Part shown: one piece after another, positions 36,442-45,194 of the stretch
Position numbering within the stretch: the stretch's first letter is position 1
Layout of the letters: each line of letters opens with the position of its first letter
Source of the DNA: Gellertiella hungarica
GTDB lineage: Bacteria > Pseudomonadota > Alphaproteobacteria > Rhizobiales > Rhizobiaceae
Reading direction: 5' to 3'
DNA length: 64,000 nucleotides
NCBI RefSeq assembly: GCF_014197145.1
Contig: NZ_JACIEZ010000013.1
Span: 35,214 to 99,213 of the forward strand
Translations under genes and position numbers: made by a program
Notes under the pieces: model-generated
Databases searched by the model: none
What the model was told of the DNA's origin: nothing
The model's input: the letters and a program-made list of their open reading frames with translations, nothing else

Positions 36442-37677
36442 ATGACTATTCGCAGAACGGCGGCTGTTCTGGCCGCGACCGTGCTGCTGCCCCTCGGGGC
36501 TGCACATGCCGTCGATCTTGAAGTCACGCACTGGTGGACGTCCGGCGGGGAGGCCGCGGCAGTCGCAGAGCTCGCGAAGGCATTCGATGCGACGGGCAAC
36601 AAATGGGTCGACGGCGCGATTGCCGGCGGTGGCGATACTGCCCGCCCGATCATGATCAGCCGCATCACCGGCGGCGATCCGATGGCTGCCACCCAGTTCA
36701 ACCACGGCCGCCAGGCCGAGGAACTGATCGAGGCCGGCCTGCTGCAGGATCTGACGGAAGTGGCCGAGAAGGAAGGCTGGAAGGATCTTGTCCGCCCGTC
36801 CTCGCTGCTCGATGCCTGCACCAAGGACGGCAAGGTCTATTGCGCGCCGATCAACATCCACTCCTGGCAGTGGATGTGGCTGTCCAACGCCGCCTTCGAG
36901 AAGGCGGGCGTTCCGGTGCCGAAGGACTGGTACGAGTTCGAAAAGGCGGTACCCGCACTCGAGAAGGCCGGCATCGTACCGCTCGCGGTCGGCGGGCAGA
37001 GCTGGCAGTCCAAGGGCGCCTTCGACGTGATGGCGATTGCCCTTGCCGGCATCGATACGTGGAAGAAGGTCTATGTGGAGCTCGATGCGGACGCCGCGCG
37101 GGGTCCGGAATTCGCCAAGGTCTGGGCTGCCGCCGCCAAGGCGCGCGACTGGTCCAAGGATACCAAGGTTCAGGACTGGAACCAGGCCACCAACATGGTG
37201 ATCACGGGCAAGGCTGCCGCGCAGATCATGGGCGACTGGGCGCAGGGCGAATTCCAGGTGGCCGGCCAGGTCGCCGGCAAGGACTACACCTGCCTTCCGG
37301 GCCTCGGCGTGAACGAGATCATCTCCACCGGCGGCGATGCCTTCTACTTCCCGAAGCTCGACGATCCGGAAAAGACCAAGGCGCAGATGCAGCTCGCCTC
37401 CGTGATGCTGTCCAAGGAAACCCAGGTTGCCTTCAACCTGAAGAAGGGCTCGGTGCCCGTCCGTGGCGACGTGGACCTCAATGCCGCCAACGACTGCATG
37501 AAGAAGGGTCTCGACATCCTCGCCAAGGGCAACATCCTGCCCGACAGCACGATGACCATGTCTCCCGACACCACCAACCAGCTGCAGGACGTGATCGTGC
37601 AGTTCTGGAACACCCCCTCGATGACGCCGGAGGAAGGGCAGAAGCGCTTCGCCGACATCATCGCGCAGGCGGACTGA
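36442..37677 (+). CDS. ABC transporter sugar-binding protein (CUT1 family)
   Basis: A 411-residue periplasmic binding protein with signal peptide ending AHA (about residue 22). The mature part starts VDLEVTHWWTSGGEAAAVAE, a typical solute-binding family 1 opening, and includes INIHSWQWMWL and GDWAQGEF. It captures a sugar for the permease genes that follow. The cytosolic beta-mannosidase in the same operon points to beta-mannosides or manno-oligosaccharides, but the binding site cannot be read for specificity. Confidence 0.9.
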   Translation: MTIRRTAAVLAATVLLPLGAAHAVDLEVTHWWTSGGEAAAVAELAKAFDATGNKWVDGAIAGGGDTARPIMISRITGGDPMAATQFNHGRQAEELIEAGLLQDLTEVAEKEGWKDLVRPSSLLDACTKDGKVYCAPINIHSWQWMWLSNAAFEKAGVPVPKDWYEFEKAVPALEKAGIVPLAVGGQSWQSKGAFDVMAIALAGIDTWKKVYVELDADAARGPEFAKVWAAAAKARDWSKDTKVQDWNQATNMVITGKAAAQIMGDWAQGEFQVAGQVAGKDYTCLPGLGVNEIISTGGDAFYFPKLDDPEKTKAQMQLASVMLSKETQVAFNLKKGSVPVRGDVDLNAANDCMKKGLDILAKGNILPDSTMTMSPDTTNQLQDVIVQFWNTPSMTPEEGQKRFADIIAQAD

Positions 37678-37855
37678 CCGCCTGACCGATGGGAGCGGCC
37701 CGGACCCGACCCGCCACGGGCCGGGCCGCACCGACCGGTTTGCCCTCGACGCGGACGGCGCGATGCCGTCCCGCTCCGGCAAACCCGCGGGAAACAGGAT
37801 CGCCGGACTTCGCCTTGCGCGAAGGCGGTCCCGCTATCATGACAGGGGAGGTCTC

Positions 37856-38761
37856 ATGAACGAACCCGGCCCGGGCGCGCGCGGAAATCCGTTCTTCCGC
37901 AATGCCGCCGCCAAAATCGCAAGCCTGCCGATGATCCTGACGGCGCTCGTCGTCTTCGTCGGCGGAACGGCCTGGACGGTCGTCTATTCCTTCACCAATT
38001 CCAAGCTGCTGCCGAAGCTGAATTTCGTGGGGCTCGACCAGTATCGCCGCCTCTGGTCGACGGAGCGCTGGGTTGTCTCCGTCGAGAACCTGCTGGTCTA
38101 TGGCGTCTTCATGCTGGTCTTCTCGCTCCTCATGGGCTTCGTTCTCGCAGCGCTGATGGACCAGAAGATCCGTTTCGAAAACACGTTCCGCACCATCTTC
38201 CTCTATCCTTTCGCGCTCTCCTTCATCGTCACGGGTCTGGTCTGGCAGTGGATCCTCAACCCCGAATTCGGCGTGCAGCACGTGGTGCGCAGCCTCGGCT
38301 TCGAAAACTTCACCTTCGATCCGCTCTATAACCAGGACATCGTGATCTACGGCATCCTGATCGCCGCGCTCTGGCAGGGCACGGGGCTGATCATGTGCAT
38401 CATGCTGGCCGGCCTTCGCGGCATCGACGAGGACATCTGGAAGGCCGCGCGCGTTGACGGCATTCCCGCCTGGAAGACCTATGTCTTCATCATCATCCCC
38501 ATGATGCGGCCGGTCTTCATCACCTCGCTGGTGCTGATCGGGGCCGCGATCGTCAAGGTCTACGATCTCGTCGTGGCCCAGACCGGCGGCGGTCCGGGCA
38601 TCGCCTCGGAAGTGCCGGCGAAATATGTCTACCAGAACATGTTCTACGCCCAGAACCTCGGGCAGGGCTTTGCCGCCTCCACCATGATGCTCATCTCGGT
38701 CGCCGTGCTTGTCGTGCCTTGGGCCTATCTCGAATTCTCAGGGAGGCAGCGCCATGGCTGA
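37856..38761 (+). CDS. ABC sugar transporter permease, first subunit
   Basis: A 301-residue inner membrane protein with six predicted helices. The EAA loop that contacts the ATPase is present as DEDIWKAARVDGIPAWKTY (about residues 195-213). ATG 37856 follows GGGGAGG. It overlaps the next permease gene by 8 bases. Confidence 0.9.
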   Translation: MNEPGPGARGNPFFRNAAAKIASLPMILTALVVFVGGTAWTVVYSFTNSKLLPKLNFVGLDQYRRLWSTERWVVSVENLLVYGVFMLVFSLLMGFVLAALMDQKIRFENTFRTIFLYPFALSFIVTGLVWQWILNPEFGVQHVVRSLGFENFTFDPLYNQDIVIYGILIAALWQGTGLIMCIMLAGLRGIDEDIWKAARVDGIPAWKTYVFIIIPMMRPVFITSLVLIGAAIVKVYDLVVAQTGGGPGIASEVPAKYVYQNMFYAQNLGQGFAASTMMLISVAVLVVPWAYLEFSGRQRHG

Positions 38762-39665
38762 GGCCGCCATTCACACGTCTGCGCTCCAAGGGCCCCAGGG
38801 CCGCCGGCCGAAGAGTCTGCTTTCGCCGCGCCGCATCGTCATCTACGGCCTGCTGCTCGTCGCGGCCTTCTACTACATCCTGCCGCTCTACGTGATGATC
38901 GTGACATCGCTCAAAGGCATGCCGGAAATCCGGCTCGGCAACATCTTTTCGCCGCCCGTCGAAGTCACCTTCGAACCCTGGGTGAAAGCCTGGTCGCAGG
39001 CCTGCACGGGGCTGAACTGCGACGGCCTCTCGCGCGGCTTCTGGAACACGGTCATCATCACGGTCCCAAGCGTGCTGGTCTCCATCGCGGTCGCCTCGGT
39101 GAACGGTTATGCGCTCTCCAACTGGCGCTTCAGGGGCTCGGATCTCTTCTTCACCATCCTCATCATCGGCGCCTTCATTCCCTATCAGGTGATGCTCTAT
39201 CCGATGGTGATCATCCTGCGCACCATGGGCCTCTATGGCAGCCTGTCGGGGCTCATCGTGGTGCACACCGTCTTCGGCATGCCGATCCTGACGCTGCTCT
39301 TCCGCAACTATTTCACCGCGCTTCCGGCCGAGCTTTTCAAGGCGGCGCGCGTGGATGGGGCGGGCTTCTGGGGCATCTATTTCCACATCATGCTGCCCAT
39401 GGCGGTGCCGATCATGGTGGTGGCGATGATCCTGCAGGTCACCGGCATCTGGAACGACTTCCTCTTCGGCGTCGTCTTCACCAAGCCGGACTATTACCCG
39501 ATGACCGTGCAGCTCAACAACATCGTCAATTCCGTGCAGGGCGTGAAGGAATACAACGTCAACATGGCCGCCACCATCCTCACCGGGGCCGTGCCGCTCG
39601 CCGTCTATTTCCTCTCCGGCAGATATTTCGTGCGCGGCATCGCCGCAGGCGCAGTGAAGGGCTGA
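38754..39665 (+). CDS. ABC sugar transporter permease, second subunit
   Basis: A 303-residue MalG-like permease with six predicted helices and an EAA loop ELFKAARVDGAGFWGIYF (about residues 196-213). It pairs with the preceding permease to form the membrane channel. It lies 8 bases before the ATPase gene. Confidence 0.9.
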   Translation: MAEAAIHTSALQGPQGRRPKSLLSPRRIVIYGLLLVAAFYYILPLYVMIVTSLKGMPEIRLGNIFSPPVEVTFEPWVKAWSQACTGLNCDGLSRGFWNTVIITVPSVLVSIAVASVNGYALSNWRFRGSDLFFTILIIGAFIPYQVMLYPMVIILRTMGLYGSLSGLIVVHTVFGMPILTLLFRNYFTALPAELFKAARVDGAGFWGIYFHIMLPMAVPIMVVAMILQVTGIWNDFLFGVVFTKPDYYPMTVQLNNIVNSVQGVKEYNVNMAATILTGAVPLAVYFLSGRYFVRGIAAGAVKG

Positions 39666-39673
39666 ATTTTCCC

Positions 39674-40762
39674 ATGAATACAAGCGTATCCATCAAGAAC
39701 CTGTCCCTCGATTTCGGCGCGGTGAGCGTGCTGAAGGCGCTCGATCTCGATATTGCCGATGGCGAATTCCTGGTGCTGCTCGGCTCCTCCGGCTGCGGAA
39801 AGTCGACGCTGCTCAACTGCATTGCCGGGCTTCTCGAACCCACCGGCGGGCAGATCTTCATCAAGGGTCGGAACGTCACCTGGCTGGAGCCGAAGGACCG
39901 CGGCATCGGCATGGTGTTCCAGTCCTATGCGCTCTATCCGCAGATGACGGTGGAGAAGAACCTCTCCTTCGGGCTGCGCATCGCCGGCATGCCGAAGCCG
40001 GAGATCGAGAAGCGCGTCGCCCGCGCCGCCGAAATCCTGCAGATCGGGCCGCTTCTGAAGCGCAAGCCGGCGGAGCTTTCCGGCGGCCAGCGCCAGCGCG
40101 TCGCCATCGGCCGCGCACTGGTCCGGGATGTGGACGTCTTTCTCTTCGACGAGCCGCTCTCCAATCTCGACGCCAAGCTGCGGGCGGAGCTGCGCGTCGA
40201 ACTCAAGCGCCTGCACCAGTCGCTGAAAAACACGATGATCTACGTCACCCATGACCAGATCGAGGCGCTCACGCTCGCCGACCGCATCGCCATCATGAAG
40301 AACGGCGTCATCCAGCAGCTCGATACGCCCGATGTCATCTATCACGCCCCGAAGAACCTCTTCGTCGCCGGTTTCATCGGCTCGCCGTCGATGAATTTCC
40401 TGAAGGGAGAGATCATCGTGGAAGAGGGCAGGCCCTTCTTCCAGACCGGCGGCGCGCGGCTGCCGCTCGACGGCTACCGGGCAAGCGAAACGCTGGCTTC
40501 GGGACGCGCCGTCGTGCTCGGCGTCCGGCCCGAACATATCCGCGTCAACGAGGAGCGGGATGGCGATCCGGTCCGGGAGGCGGTGGTGGATATCGAGGAG
40601 CCGATGGGGGCAGACAACCTGCTCTGGCTGAAGCTCGACGGGCATGTCATCTCCGTGCGGGTCAACGGCGCGCGCCGGTTTGCGGCGGGCACGCCGGTGC
40701 GCCTCTCCTTCGACATGTCCATGGCCTCGCTCTTCGATGCCGCCACGGAACTCCGGATCTGA
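39674..40762 (+). CDS. ABC sugar transporter ATP-binding protein (MalK/UgpC type)
   Basis: A 362-residue ATPase: Walker A GSSGCGKST (about residues 37-45), signature LSGGQRQR, Walker B VFLFDEPLSNLD and the switch histidine in YVTHDQIEAL, followed by a C-terminal TOBE/OB domain (GVRPEHIRV). It energises uptake by the two permeases. The C-terminal domain may bind regulators such as enzyme IIA, as in MalK, but this is not shown here. Confidence 0.93.
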   Translation: MNTSVSIKNLSLDFGAVSVLKALDLDIADGEFLVLLGSSGCGKSTLLNCIAGLLEPTGGQIFIKGRNVTWLEPKDRGIGMVFQSYALYPQMTVEKNLSFGLRIAGMPKPEIEKRVARAAEILQIGPLLKRKPAELSGGQRQRVAIGRALVRDVDVFLFDEPLSNLDAKLRAELRVELKRLHQSLKNTMIYVTHDQIEALTLADRIAIMKNGVIQQLDTPDVIYHAPKNLFVAGFIGSPSMNFLKGEIIVEEGRPFFQTGGARLPLDGYRASETLASGRAVVLGVRPEHIRVNEERDGDPVREAVVDIEEPMGADNLLWLKLDGHVISVRVNGARRFAAGTPVRLSFDMSMASLFDAATELRI

Positions 40763-40773
40763 AGGGCGCGACG

Positions 40774-43230
40774 ATGGGCGATCACCTGCCGGTGACATCT
40801 CTGGATCTTGCGGGCACCTGGCATCTCGCCTCGGTGGACGGGCTGCATCGGGCGGAGATGACCGTGCCCGGCGACGTGCATTCGGCGCTGGAAGCGACGG
40901 GCATCATTCCCGATCCCTATCATGGCGAAAACGAGAAGCGGGTGCAGTGGGTGGCCGAGACCGGCTGGATCATCGAGCGCGACTTCGATCTCGCCGATGC
41001 GTCCGGCCGCTGGTATCTCGACCTCGACAACGTGGATACGGTCGCGACCGTCTTCCTCAACGATATACCGGTGCTTCAGGCGGACAACTGCTTCCGCCGC
41101 TACAGGCCCGATGTCAGCGCCGCGCTGAGGCCGGGGCGAAACCGCATCCGCTTCCATTTTCCTTGCAGCATCGAGGAGGGGCGGAAGCGCTTCGAGGCGC
41201 AGCCCTTCGAGGTGCCATGGCTGGAGATGAACTCGCCGATCCCCTATGGCAACATGCTGCGCAAACCGCAGTGCCATTTCGGCTGGGACTGGAACATCGC
41301 GCTCGCCCCGCTCGGTCTTTATGGCACGGTGGGGCTGAAAAGGCTCGATGCCTGCCGCATCGAGCATGTCATGACACGCCAGCATTTTCAGGCGGATGGC
41401 GCGGTTTCCTTGCGTGTGGAGGTGATGCTTCACGCTGCGGAAGCCGGTCACGCCCCGGTGACACTGGCGCTGGGCGATGACGCGGTGCGGATCGATTGCC
41501 CGCTCCATCCCGGCATGAACCGCGTCACCCATGTCTTCACCGTCGCGAGGCCCCAACTCTGGTGGCCGGTCGGGGCCGGTGAGCAGGCACTTTATCCGCT
41601 GGCGGTTTCCGCCGGTGGCGAGACGGTGCGGCGCGAGATCGGCTTCCGGCAGGTGGAGCTCATCACCACGCCGGATGCGGCGGGCAGCCGTTTCGCGCTG
41701 TCGGTCAATGGCCGGGAAATCTTCTGCAAGGGGGCGAACTGGATCCCCGCCGACGCGCTCTTTTCCCGCACCAGCCGGGAGAAGACCGAGGCGCTGCTCC
41801 GGTCCGCTGTCGACGCGAACATGAACATGATCCGCATCTGGGGCGGCGGCTTCTACGAGGCGGACTGGTTCTACGACATCTGCGACCGGCTGGGGCTCAT
41901 GGTCTGGCAGGACTTCATGTTCGCCTGCAACCTCTACCCCTCGACGCCGGACTTCCTCGAAAACGTCCGGGAGGAAGTGGATCATCAGGTGCGCCGGCTC
42001 GCCAGCCATCCCTCCATCGTGCTCTGGTGCGGCGACAACGAGCTGGTCGGCGCGCTCACCTGGTTCGAGGTGTCGCGCAAGAACCGCGACCGCTATCTCG
42101 TCTCCTACGACCGGCTGAACCGCACCATCGAGACGGCGATGAAGGCGGCGGCACCCGATGCCATGTGGTGGCCGTCGAGCCCCGCCTCCGGCTATCTCGA
42201 TTATGGCGACGCCTGGCATGCGGACGGTTCCGGCGACATGCATTACTGGTCCGTCTGGCACGAGAACAGGAGCTTCGACAACTACCGCAGCGTCAAGCCG
42301 CGCTTCTGCTCGGAATTCGGCTTCCAGTCCTATACGTCCATGCCCGTGATCCACGGCTTTGCCGCGCCCGGGGATCTCAACATCGCCTCGCCGGTCATGG
42401 AGCGGCACCAGAAGAACAAGGGCGGCAACGAGCGGATTGCGGGCACCATGTTCCGCTACTTCCGCTTCCCCACCAGCTTCGAAAGCTTCGTCTATCTCAG
42501 CCAGGTACAGCAGGCCGTCGCCATCCAGACGGCGGTGGATTACTGGCGCTCGCTGAAACCCCATTGCATGGGCACGCTCTACTGGCAGCTCAACGACACG
42601 TGGCCCGTCGCCTCCTGGTCGAGCCTCGACCATGGCGGCGGCTGGAAGGCGCTGCATCATGCGGCCAGGCGCTTCTTCCAGCCGGTGCATGTGGCCGTCG
42701 TTCCGGAAGAGGGCGGCTATCGCTTCACCATGATCAACGATACGGCAGAGCCTGTCCGGGTGAATGCCCGGCTTTACGCGCTCGATCTCGACGGCCGCCG
42801 CCAGTCTCTCGGCGACATGGCGGGCAAATGTCCGACCGACCGTGCGCTGGAACTGGGCTTCCTTCCCCGCGTGAAGCTGCCCGAGGGGCAGGTGCTTGCC
42901 TGGCGGTTCGAGGCTTCGAACGGCATGACCGGCGAGGGGCATCTGGTGGCCGACGTCTGGAAGGCGCTGGCGCTGAAACCCGCCGGCCTCACCGTCACGG
43001 CGATCCGCGAGCCCGATGGCCGCTGGTCGGTGGATGTCACCGCGCAGGGTCTGGCGCTCTTCGTTCTGGCGGAGGCGGATTGCCCCGGCCGGTTCAGCGA
43101 CAATCTCTTCGATCTCTCGGCCGGCGAAACGCGCCGCCTCGTCTTCACGCCAACAGGAGAAGGAGCCGGAGCGGCCGTGCCCGCCTTCCGCCTCCACGAC
43201 CTCCATTCGAGCCAGGCGCCGGCGCTCTAG
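40774..43230 (+). CDS. Glycoside hydrolase family 2 beta-mannosidase
   Basis: An 818-residue protein with sugar-binding, immunoglobulin-like and TIM-barrel parts in the usual GH2 order. The acid/base is Glu423 in WCGDNELVGA and the nucleophile Glu514 in FCSEFGFQS; FCKGANWIPADA and the IRIWGGGFYE strand are typical of beta-mannosidases rather than beta-galactosidases. There is no signal peptide, so it acts on imported oligosaccharides in the cytosol. It lies 11 bases after the ATPase gene, in the same operon. Confidence 0.88.
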   Translation: MGDHLPVTSLDLAGTWHLASVDGLHRAEMTVPGDVHSALEATGIIPDPYHGENEKRVQWVAETGWIIERDFDLADASGRWYLDLDNVDTVATVFLNDIPVLQADNCFRRYRPDVSAALRPGRNRIRFHFPCSIEEGRKRFEAQPFEVPWLEMNSPIPYGNMLRKPQCHFGWDWNIALAPLGLYGTVGLKRLDACRIEHVMTRQHFQADGAVSLRVEVMLHAAEAGHAPVTLALGDDAVRIDCPLHPGMNRVTHVFTVARPQLWWPVGAGEQALYPLAVSAGGETVRREIGFRQVELITTPDAAGSRFALSVNGREIFCKGANWIPADALFSRTSREKTEALLRSAVDANMNMIRIWGGGFYEADWFYDICDRLGLMVWQDFMFACNLYPSTPDFLENVREEVDHQVRRLASHPSIVLWCGDNELVGALTWFEVSRKNRDRYLVSYDRLNRTIETAMKAAAPDAMWWPSSPASGYLDYGDAWHADGSGDMHYWSVWHENRSFDNYRSVKPRFCSEFGFQSYTSMPVIHGFAAPGDLNIASPVMERHQKNKGGNERIAGTMFRYFRFPTSFESFVYLSQVQQAVAIQTAVDYWRSLKPHCMGTLYWQLNDTWPVASWSSLDHGGGWKALHHAARRFFQPVHVAVVPEEGGYRFTMINDTAEPVRVNARLYALDLDGRRQSLGDMAGKCPTDRALELGFLPRVKLPEGQVLAWRFEASNGMTGEGHLVADVWKALALKPAGLTVTAIREPDGRWSVDVTAQGLALFVLAEADCPGRFSDNLFDLSAGETRRLVFTPTGEGAGAAVPAFRLHDLHSSQAPAL

Positions 43231-43273
43231 CCGAAGCCTTCCCCTAATCCACGACCCCCGCAAGGACAGATCC

Positions 43274-44035
43274 ATGACCAAGGCCAGTTTCCAGCTCTAC
43301 AGCGCCCGCAACTTCCAGCCCTTCGCCGATGTCTTCGCCACGCTCGCTGCCGCCGGCTATGGCGAGGTGGAAGGCTTCGGCTTCATCTACGAGGGCATGA
43401 GCGACGGCGAGCTTTCAGCCCTCAGGGCCGATCTCGACCGCAACGGGCTGACCATGCCGACAGGGCATTTTTCGATCGACATTCTGGAAAGCAATCCCAC
43501 CCGCGCCATCGAGATCGCCCGGGCCCTCGGCTTCGAGAGCGCCTATTGCCCCTGGCTGCCGCCGGAACACCGCCCGACGACGGCGAAAGGCTGGTTCGCG
43601 CTCGGCCAGCGGCTGGAAAAGGCCGGCGCGCCGCTCGTCGCCGCCGGTCTCGATTTCGGCTGGCACAATCACGATTTCGAGTTCTTCCCGCTGGAGGACG
43701 GCTCCACGGCGCAGGAACAGATCTTCAGCGGCGGCCCCTCGCTTTCCTGGGAAGCGGATATCGCCTGGATCGTCCGGGGCGGTGCCGATCCCTTCGAGTG
43801 GATCGAGCGCATGGGCCATCGCATCACCTCCGTGCACGTGAAGGACATCGCGCCCTCGGGCCAGAACGCGGATGAGGACGGCTGGGCAGATGTCGGTTCC
43901 GGCATCGTGCCCTGGGCGAAGCTCATGCCGGCGCTGAAGGCCACGCCCGCCCGCCATTTCATCATGGAGCACGACAATCCGAACGATCTCCAGCGCTTTG
44001 CCACGCGCTCCATCGCAGCCTTCCAGTCCTTCTGA
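43274..44035 (+). CDS. Sugar phosphate isomerase/epimerase family protein
   Basis: A 253-residue TIM-barrel of the xylose-isomerase-like AP endonuclease 2 superfamily. Metal-site residues are suggested by LDFGWHNHDFEF (about residues 124-135), HVKDIAP and the FIMEHDNP ending. It may interconvert keto sugars or act in inositol-like pathways. It sits between the beta-mannosidase and an oxidoreductase, so a step in processing the released sugar is likely. Confidence 0.82.
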   Translation: MTKASFQLYSARNFQPFADVFATLAAAGYGEVEGFGFIYEGMSDGELSALRADLDRNGLTMPTGHFSIDILESNPTRAIEIARALGFESAYCPWLPPEHRPTTAKGWFALGQRLEKAGAPLVAAGLDFGWHNHDFEFFPLEDGSTAQEQIFSGGPSLSWEADIAWIVRGGADPFEWIERMGHRITSVHVKDIAPSGQNADEDGWADVGSGIVPWAKLMPALKATPARHFIMEHDNPNDLQRFATRSIAAFQSF

Positions 44036-44050
44036 ACAGGGTAGAATACC

Positions 44051-45187
44051 ATGACCAAGACCTATGGCGTCGGCATCCTCGGATGCGGCAACATCTCCAC
44101 CACCTATTTCTCGCTGGCGCCGCTCTTCAAGGGGCTGGAGGTGCGCGCCTGCGCCGATCTCAACCCGGCGGCGGCGGAAGCCCGCGCGGCCGAATATGGC
44201 GTGCGCGCCCAGTCCATCGAAGACCTGCTCGCCAATGACGAGATCGATGTGATCGTCAACCTCACCATTCCGGATGCCCATTATGCGGTGACGAAGCGCA
44301 TCCTCGAGGCGGGCAAGCATGCCTATTCGGAAAAGCCGCTGGTGCTCTCGCTGGAGGAGGGCGAGGATCTCCGCCGCATCGCGACGGCGAAGGGGCTGGC
44401 CGTCGGCTGCGCGCCGGACACGTTCCTCGGGGGCGCGCACCAGCAGGCCCGCCAGTTCATCGATGCCGGCGGCATCGGCAAGGTCACGTCGGGCACCTGC
44501 CACGTGATGGGGCCGGGGATGGAAATGTGGCATCCGAGCCCGGACTTCTTCTTCCTGCCCGGCGGCGGGCCGATCCTCGACATGGGGCCCTATTACATCG
44601 CCAATCTCATCAACCTCATCGGCCCGGTGAAGCGGGTTGCGGCGCTCACCAACATGGCGCGGGAAAGCCGCACCATCTCCAGCGAGCCGCGCAAGGGAGA
44701 GGTCATCCCGGTGAAGACGCCGACCAACATCCACGCGCTCCTCGAATTCCAGAGCGGTGCAACCATCACGCTGTCCGCCAGCTGGGATGTCTGGGCGCAC
44801 CGCCATGCCAACATGGAGCTCTATGGCACGGAAGGCTCGATCTTCGTGCCGGACCCGAACTTCTTCGGCGGCAAGGTGGAGGTGACGCCGGCCGGCGCGG
44901 AAACGCGCGAGCTTTCGCCCTGGGACCATCCCTTCGGCAGGCTCAACCAGGATCATCCGCATCTCGGGCCGCTCGCCAACTACCGCACCGCCGGCCTCGC
45001 CGACATGGTGGCGGCGCTGGAGACGGGGCGCGACGCCCGCTGCTCGCTGGATCGCACGCTGCATGGTGTGGACGTGATGACCTCGATCCTGAAATCGGGC
45101 GCGGAAGGGCGTTTCGTGGAGATGACCACCACCTGCACCCAGCCCGCCGCACTCGGCATCGAGGAGGCCAGCGCGCTCCTGAAGTGA
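44051..45187 (+). CDS. Gfo/Idh/MocA-family oxidoreductase
   Basis: A 378-residue NAD(P)-dependent sugar dehydrogenase. The Rossmann motif is GILGCGNISTTY (about residues 8-19), and the family EKPLVLSLEEG segment with the catalytic lysine of EKP follows near 94-104. The C-terminal half is the alpha/beta domain with GGGPILDMGPYYI. The sugar substrate is unknown. Last gene of the operon, 15 bases after the isomerase. Confidence 0.88.
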   Translation: MTKTYGVGILGCGNISTTYFSLAPLFKGLEVRACADLNPAAAEARAAEYGVRAQSIEDLLANDEIDVIVNLTIPDAHYAVTKRILEAGKHAYSEKPLVLSLEEGEDLRRIATAKGLAVGCAPDTFLGGAHQQARQFIDAGGIGKVTSGTCHVMGPGMEMWHPSPDFFFLPGGGPILDMGPYYIANLINLIGPVKRVAALTNMARESRTISSEPRKGEVIPVKTPTNIHALLEFQSGATITLSASWDVWAHRHANMELYGTEGSIFVPDPNFFGGKVEVTPAGAETRELSPWDHPFGRLNQDHPHLGPLANYRTAGLADMVAALETGRDARCSLDRTLHGVDVMTSILKSGAEGRFVEMTTTCTQPAALGIEEASALLK

Positions 45188-45194
45188 GGGCGCC

